Below are positions 58,010-64,000 of a DNA stretch of 64,000 bases, piece after piece. The stretch is taken from the NCBI GenBank assembly GCA_025024175.1, contig QCXZ01000137.1:19530001-19594000 (forward strand), given 5' to 3'. Source of the stretch: Rhyzopertha dominica (Eukaryota > Arthropoda > Insecta > Coleoptera > Bostrichidae). Each line of letters begins with the position of its first letter. Positions within the stretch are counted from its first letter, which is position 1. The translations under genes were made by a program, and so were the position numbers. The notes beneath the pieces were generated by a model, which worked only from the letters and a program-made list of their open reading frames with translations, made no database searches and was not told the origin of the DNA.

Positions 58010-58259
58010 ATCGATAAACCATTTACTTTACTTTACATTACTTTATCGCGACGTTTCACCCCCTACATTTCAGTGGGATCACTAGGGCCATTTTAAGAGA
58101 TGAATACAAAAAATAATTAGTATTCGTTTCTTACCTATTTTTTTTTTACAAAATTAAAGGTATTAATGCCATTTTCACACGTTTTACACATTAAGTGTTC
58201 TGGAAGTTATGTCCGTGATATCCAGGATGACAGCGCACCTCATTTGACCTTAGTGGATT

Positions 58260-58690
58260 TTAGTTAGTTGTCCGATTCATTCTTTTTTGTTTATTTTTAC
58301 TTATGTAGATCATTTCTGTTACCAGTGTAGGGTTTTGTTCATCTTTCGTGTGTATTATCGTGGCCTCTTTGTGGTTGAAACCATATCCTATTTCCCAAAT
58401 ATGTTTTGCAGGTGATGTTTCTTCAGACCCTCCATTCTTTACACTTCGCTCGTAAGCATAAGTTTGCTTTGCCAGGGTTTGTTTGGTCTGTCCAATATAC
58501 AATTTATCACGCCCGTTGCATTCTGTCTTATACACCGCGTCTTTCTGTTGAAGAGGCGTTTTCTTTTCGTATTTTTCTCTTACGTAATATCTGCTTAAGG
58601 TGTTACTGTCTTGATTATCCACCCATATTCCTCTATTTGCAAACTTCTGGTCAGTTTTCCAGAAATATCTGGTGCATATGTACATATGTG
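58260..58690 (-). pseudogene. Penelope-like GIY-YIG endonuclease region
   Basis: An open frame of about 140 codons holds DAVYKTECNGRDKLYIGQTK, where VYK and YIGQT are the GIY and YIG strands. SPAKHIWEIGYGF follows, matching the AKH....GH.F block, then a C-terminal Glu context (LVTEMIYI). The usual Arg after YIGQT (T.R) is replaced. YVREKYEKKTPLQQ upstream is the RT-endonuclease linker. The preceding segment (58595-58936) with ATTDRALKLTHPN and TYAPDISGKLTRSLQ belongs to the RT-to-linker region in another frame. Confidence 0.8.
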
Positions 58691-58949
58691 CACTTTTCCT
58701 CTTTTACTTCGGCGGTATTCCATTCTCTTTTTTCTTTTTTTTTTATTCGGGTGAGTCAGCTTCAATGCTCTGTCCGTTGTGGCAAACACCACAACTTTAT
58801 ATGTGCTGTCGAGTGGGCGGAATTGTAGTTCAGGTACTGTCCCGAGGCTGTTTTTGTTTTGGTTTAGCTTCCTTCTTTGTTTCTTTTTACAGTCATGTCC
58901 AAAAAGTTTATTGTATCCCATTGTTATTCCCTCCACATGTAAACTTTAG

Positions 58950-59240
58950 TGCCTGGTAATTTTCATTGAAGATGTTTTAGAGTTTTTTTATCTCTTCTTC
59001 GGTAGGTCTATAATAATGTCATCCACAAATCTCTTTATGCAAACAGGTGGAATCTTCTCCATTACTAGATTAGCTGAACTGCGCTACCCATTGGTATACT
59101 CTACTTTTGTTCACAGTACTTATTTTTGTAAAATACGTTAACTTTGTTACTAGATCCATTGCACCACTAAAATCATTCTTCTCCAAGTTTGTGTGTAGGC
59201 CTTAATCTTCCCATTGTTCTTCAACCAATCTTCTGGCTAG
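58950..59240 (-). pseudogene. Penelope-like reverse transcriptase fragment
   Basis: In shifting frames one reads FYKNKYCEQK-stop-SIPMGS, SSANLVMEKIPP and RFVDDIIIDLP, the RT order (F.Y....Q..G.PMGSP.S..LA...ME, then Y/FVDD). INFLDMTV follows at about 58890-58915, the next conserved strand. Stops and frame changes show decay. No N-terminal half. Confidence 0.65.
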
Positions 59241-59669
59241 AAATTAATAAATCCAAACGGTTATGAGGATGCTGATATTTTTCGAGAATTGAACGTTTTG
59301 TATAATTATAAACCAATAATTCCTTAATATCTAGGAGTAGTTGGTTACTATCGTACTCTAACGCCATATTTTGTCCACATATAGCGGAAATTTCTATAAC
59401 AATATTTTATATTGGAACCATGATTTAACCAATGCAGTTTTTAGGGTTCTCAATTGCTGCTCGTTTTCTGCTACAGTTTACAGTCACGTTCATAAATAAA
59501 ATACGTCAAATGATCCAAAATTTCATTTATTGAAATCACATTTACCCCCAACCGTTCATCGTGTAATCCAATATTGCAAAGCTCCATTTTAAAAACTCAC
59601 CGCCGCTTTCAAGCTTCCTGCGTTTTTCCCGTTCGGAAATAAAGTAAAGCATTTTTAAATTATTTTCAG
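59241..59669. other. Non-coding, leading to a splice acceptor
   Basis: No domain. Near 59625-59669 the sequence becomes pyrimidine-rich (CGTTTTTCCCGTTC) and ends TTATTTTCAG, a good 3' splice site. Confidence 0.5.
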
Positions 59670-59730
59670 ACGCTGGGGAGCTTCATTACCGATGACGGTC
59701 GTCGCTGGAGCTGCACCATCTACGAATCAG
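59670..59730 (+). CDS. Internal coding-exon candidate of a host gene (61 nt)
   Basis: The block is bounded by TTATTTTCAG upstream and GTAAGG downstream, both good splice signals. It is clearly more GC-rich than its flanks, as expected of an exon in AT-rich introns. Frame 0 reads TLGSFITDDGRRWSCTIYES; frame 1 is also open, frame 2 has a stop. Frame 0 looks more protein-like. I do not recognise the protein, so no function is proposed. At 61 nt it would change phase between its introns. No second exon is convincing within reach, which implies introns of several kb. It is the best evidence in the window for a host gene; chance cannot be excluded. Confidence 0.45.
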
Positions 59731-60921
59731 GTAAGGAGCACCAAGCCAATCCTAATTAAATTTTGTTTCACTTCGCATTGGAAAGGTTCCCATTGTTACT
59801 TGCAAGGCGTCGTATGGATTTCAATTTGAATTTCCTATACAGACGGGTGATGCATTTTCAGCACCACTTTAATGGCAGTGTTGCCAGTTGACGCCAAAGC
59901 TGAACATTTTTTTCGTTGCATGTATTCTTAAATTCTTGTCGTTGCCATAAGATCGTAAAGGTAAAATTGATCATATAAAGCAATATAAATGTCTGACACG
60001 CCAAACGAGCAATAAGCAAACCTTTATACAGGTTAGCTGTACCTAAAATGACGAACGTGTCATTTCTAAATCGTATTCAGCTCTGGACTAAAAACTTAAT
60101 ATATTTTTGGTCCTTTTTTTCATTAGTTAGTATTAGATAACGAAAATCTCTTACTATTGTACCCTATCGTCTGCGTTAAACTCCTTCGACCCGTAGCCAT
60201 AGTAGTTTAGAACGAAAAACTTTGTATTAGCCGGTCAGAAACTCTTGTCGTATACATGCGATTGCTTTCTGGACCGGGACTGATATTTTGCTATTTATAT
60301 ATTTGGCACAATTTTTTGTTAGTTGCAAAACAAATCATACGTGCATTGTTGTGATTGAGGCTTGCATTGCCAGAGTCCGTAGTCACAGGGTGAACAAAAA
60401 CAGTTTGTGTTCACTCAGATATTGATTGAGTCCTCGATTATGAATTCAGCTGTGAAGATGTCTACCACTGCAATGGGCCAAATTTCTAACTACTGCTGCA
60501 GTTATTACTGATTTATTGATTTGTTTGGCTGTTTCTACTTAATATCCTAGTAAACTACTCTTCAAACAAATGCTGTTTTTTATGGTGTAAGTCATTTGGT
60601 GTTTATTTCATTAGTATCTATTCACTATATTTATTTGTGCCTGCGCAAGTCTGCCCATTCTTTTGCTTTCTTCCTTTAAACGGCTGTTATTACTTGATTA
60701 TCTATAATTATCTCATATGTACATATTGTGTCTACTGAATGTTACATTGTCTTTTTTTACCCATGTATTGTTTTTTATTTACTAACAAGGGCAAACCAAA
60801 TATTACCCGATTGTCCGTTACTTTTTTGTTATTAATTGGTTGGAGATGTCAGGAATTGAACGGACCACTCGTTCGACTCCGTCTGTTCATTCTGTCGACA
60901 ATAGCATGCAGGAGGTATGAG
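59731..60921. other. AT-rich stretch, possible intron
   Basis: No domain, repeat or credible ORF seen. Confidence 0.45.
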
Positions 60922-61080
60922 TAGGACTGGGCGATTCAGGAAGACGTAAATCCTTGTTTGATTTTCGAATCGATTAATCGAATTTTTAGTAATCGATTCA
61001 AATCGGTTATATCGATCTGAATCGGTTTGAATTCATTCAAATCGTTTAAAATCGATTTAAATCGAATCCAACTGATTTTA
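60922..61080. repeat. hAT-like left end with AATCGATT repeats
   Basis: TAGGACTGGGCGATTC resembles the TAGGGCTGGGC terminus near 51422. It is followed by many degenerate ATTCAAATCG / AATCGATT motifs in both orientations, about 120 bp. No partner right end within the window, so it is probably truncated. Confidence 0.5.
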
Positions 61081-62559
61081 ATTAATAATATAAATTATTA
61101 AATATCATATCTATATTTTGTTCTGTATTAAAATCGTGCTGTAAACTGCTTTTAAGATTCCTTAAAATACACCAGTCTTGAAAAATAACAAATACTTAAA
61201 TAACGTGCAACATTTTATTTAGTTCTTGTGTGTAGTACAATATAAGTTCCGCTAGAGGTAGAGGGCACGCACGTTTGTAAATTGGATAAGTAATGTTCAA
61301 ATGGCGGCTTTCTTACCGTTCGTACGGGAGGACCGGTTGCCAAAAACGATTTCAGAAAGTTATGTATTGGCTTAGGTATTCGCGACCGGCGTTCGAATGG
61401 CTGATGTCAAGCTTCCGGTCTGGATAGCCGTGATCGATGTGTTCTTCTGTCTCCAGACGTTTCGTCTACTACTGTGCAATGCATCTTCAGTGACGAATGG
61501 TTCATGACCACAAGCTTAAGACAGAAGATAAAGGCATCGACCACGGTCATTAAACCCGGAAGCTTCACATCACCATTCAATTTCAAGAATTGTAAGGCAC
61601 GTGTTGTCATTGACTGGTTTAAAACCTCATTGTTGGAATCCGTAAAGCAGCTGATCTGAGACAAATTACTTAGAAAATTAAACGTGCCAATGTGATTTTA
61701 AAAAACCTAGCGTCATCATGTGATACACTTACACCCATGGTATCTGTATTTCCTTCATTGTGTTACATATTATTTAACTTACAGCAGGAGCAGTGGATTG
61801 AAATTTTTACGCACATATATTTGTCGTCACTTTAGGTACGATATGAAACGAAAACGTATCCAGTATAAACAGTAACAATATTGAAATTTAAATATAGATA
61901 TGTGTTTATGATTAGCAGGTACCACCAGTTTGTTTTTAAAGGTATATTTATAGATCTAACAACACTGTTTCATCAAGCTATCGTGTTATAAGGGTTAAAC
62001 CGGGAGCCTGGAATTTTATCGGGGTTTACGTAAGAAGGCGAGAAACGGCTGTTTGATTAATGGAAAGGATTTCAATGAGGGGCCTGTGTTTTGAGCAACT
62101 GACGTGCGAAAAATCTCGCAACTACGGCGATGTTTATGACGAGAGCGCTTTTGTGTTTCCGCCAACGCGATGTTTATTAGTGCTTTGTTCGCAAAGGGTG
62201 GATGGATTTTGCAACGTAGTTAGTTTTAACCTGATATATTTTCGTTTGCGGTAAGCATTTTTAGAATTTTGCACGGAAGCTTTAACATTTATTTCCAACC
62301 TAACACCTATCTATTTTTTTGGGTTGATACAGGGCCATTTTTGGCGCTTTGCAGACTCGGCAAAATATACAAGTGCTAAATTGATTATTTTATTTATATG
62401 CATGGTTTCTTATCAAACACTAACATTTATCTTCCATTTACAAGTAGAGTTTCGGAAGTCTTGTAGATTAGTATATTACTTAAGGTAGATGGATAAAGAA
62501 GTACACAATGATAAATAGGAGATTTACGTCATGTTTACGACAGATGATGTTTGTAAACA
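61081..62559. other. Non-coding stretch
   Basis: Overlapping ORFs near 61407-61664 (minus, 85 codons) and 61474-61659 (plus, 61 codons) are in a less AT-rich patch but show no domain. Otherwise nothing recognised. Confidence 0.45.
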
Positions 62560-62965
62560 GTTTCCTTTAAAATTTCAAAGTATTCATTACCGCTTGTCGT
62601 CAGGCGGGAACATCGACCCCTCGAATCGAAAAAAGGGTTTCCAGCCGCCGCGAATTTCGCGAAAGCACTCATCAAATTATCCGTGCCGAATCCGACAACT
62701 TGACTTCCGCGTCGGGAATTGAATTCCTTCGAACCCACGGCTCGCATAAAGGGCCGAACCTTTCTGGGTCCGTTAAAAACGCAAATGAAATTAGCTTCAG
62801 CTCACGCCGGAAGGTGGGTAATATTCGGCGAGCTCGCATCAAAGTCAGTGGCAAATAAGCTTTTAGCAAAAGTAGGCCATCGTAGTTAGGCGGTTTCGCA
62901 TTTTTTCCCGGAGAATCAAGTGAAAGCGAGACGATACAGAAGCTCACTTTGTGGCTTACCAACTA
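62560..62965. other. GC-rich island, nature unknown
   Basis: CG-rich sequence (CCAGCCGCCGCGAATTTCGCG near 62641) with overlapping open frames on both strands (62531-62722 plus, 62535-62747 and 62672-62962 minus). None has a recognised domain. Similar in character to the island at 20640-21110. Confidence 0.35.
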
Positions 62966-64000
62966 CAATAACGNGCTTTCGCAGAATTAGTTCAGAAGTT
63001 GAACATTATCTGCAGTTTATATCGTGTGTCGACAGATATATTACATAACCCATAACTTTTTGAGTATTAGATGTAGGTATCAAAAAGAAGTTTGGTATAG
63101 GTAAATGGTATATGAGGAGGAGACTTTTCGCATATTTTTCGCTTTCCGGTCGTTTCCGACCTCGAATTTTTAAACAGAACACCCTGTATATGTTACATTT
63201 TTATATTTCTGAGGTAATTCTGGATCAGACTGTGGCATTCTTTTTGTGTCTGTTTTTTTTTTCAAATGGCACCTTTTTTTGGTAAAGCACTTTCAGAATC
63301 TAATTATACTAAATTATTTGCGATATGATCATATCTGTAACAGAAGCGGCGTAGGTGGAGGGGCAGAGGGTTTTTCTCTTTGAAAATAAGTTGTGTGGGA
63401 AATGTTGAAAAACTCGTCACTATTTTCAGAAAGAGCTTCAAATAACGTACAAAAATGGACCTCTTTTTGCATTTCGCTAGAACGAACCGTTTTCCAGAAA
63501 ATCGCAAATATCTGAATTGCTACAGGTTGGCGCAAATCGACCAAAAAATAGCTTTTTTATTTTTCAAAGAAATTAAAGTTTATACGGCAACAACTTTTTG
63601 GAATTACATATATTGAACTGTATCTTGACAAATGATCAGACATAAGGATTACGTCCATATCTAAACTAAACTATTTTTTTAAGATTTTTTAGTAACACCA
63701 AATGCAGGTTGCATTCTAGCTTTACGAAAAATAGTTTGATTAATTACATACATAAAATCAAATAACTTTTTATATTAAATAAATTAATTAATTTAATAAT
63801 GAACTTCAAAGTTTATACTAAAAAAGCCCACTTAATTTTTTCGTTGTCAATATATGATCAGAAGTGAATTTCTAAATTTTATCCACATTTCGAACATTTA
63901 CCTGTTTTGTTCCTGTTGATTTTCTTTATTTAATTTTATTTTCAATTTTGTTTTTGTTCTATTTCATATAGAGGGTTATTATATTTATGTAGGTATGTAC
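62966..64000. other. Repeat-like AT-rich stretch with a CAGGGTGTTC-type end
   Basis: TTTAAACAGAACACCCTGTA (about 63170-63189) reversed is TACAGGGTGTTCTGTTTAAA, the TA-flanked end of a common insect mariner-type element. The partner end is not seen. N at 62974. No credible gene. Confidence 0.4.

Larger units (their letters stand above)
58010..59240 (-). mobile_element. Penelope-like retroelement remnant
   Basis: Read on the minus strand: a broken RT (59240-58960) and a GIY-YIG endonuclease (58690-58260), then 3' sequence with CCTAGTGATCCCACTGAAAT and GTGAAACGTCGCGATAAAG, the GTGAAACGTCG-type motif usual at the ends of Penelope-like elements. The 5' part is missing. Retroelements of this class insert with the help of the GIY-YIG domain rather than an integrase. 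Confidence 0.75.

Noticed and set aside
61407..61664. Overlapping plus and minus ORFs as a gene
   Set aside because: No recognisable domain on either strand and no splice or promoter context.

Overview
The window reads as a eukaryotic, very probably insect, repeat-dominated stretch of AT-rich non-coding DNA. I see no prokaryotic gene organisation: no ORF is packed against another, and every long ORF belongs to a transposable element. The mix is typical of insects: a copia LTR retrotransposon primed by an internal initiator-tRNA-Met site, mariner and mariner-like transposases, a pogo-type remnant, two LINEs with (TAA)n tails, a Penelope-like element with a GIY-YIG domain, hAT-type non-autonomous elements and a Mutator-like (Phantom-type) element. 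Species cannot be decided from the sequence. Eleven isolated N bases are scattered through it.

Layout. 0-14 kb: AT-rich spacer with a tRNA-Ala-like SINE head (1.8 kb), an LTR-like dispersed repeat (2 kb), a THAP-domain fragment (6.9 kb) with a hairpin MITE nearby (7.5 kb), a decayed mariner (8.9-9.4 kb), two decayed mariner-like C-termini on the minus strand (11.3 and 12.8 kb) and a pogo remnant (13.3 kb). 14.8-25 kb: a CCGGATA-repeat element carrying a LINE fragment, two inverted-repeat (foldback-like) elements, GC-rich islands, a second THAP fragment and a clean 402-bp MITE with an 8-bp target duplication. 25.9-31 kb: a decayed LINE on the minus strand with its microsatellite tail, a short MITE and a 1-kb foldback. 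33.0-34.3 kb: a Mutator-like element with near-identical 163-bp TIRs, a 9-bp target duplication and a 175-codon DNA-binding ORF. 39.25-40.37 kb: a hAT element full of TTTAAAC motifs.

43.8-51.4 kb is the richest part. A hAT MITE sits inside a mariner-type MITE. Beyond it lies a young copia element (44584-50745) with 174-bp LTRs that look identical and a CTTTC duplication. It landed in a 13-bp minisatellite and has itself been split by a 1.5-kb insertion that carries two copies of a 227-bp tandem repeat. 52.4-57.3 kb: a mariner-like transposase gene cut in two by a 3.7-kb element with arms over 500 bp long and no visible coding capacity. 58.0-59.2 kb: a decayed Penelope-like element.

The only host-gene signal I can support is a 61-nt internal-exon candidate at 59670-59730, with good splice signals on both sides. 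The window is therefore best read as intron or intergenic DNA around a gene that lies largely outside it. The genes here do not form a pathway. What links them is nesting: at least four clear insertion-into-insertion events can be read directly from target duplications or interrupted frames. I found no convincing new defence, metabolic or regulatory system; the most unusual objects are the large inverted-repeat elements.
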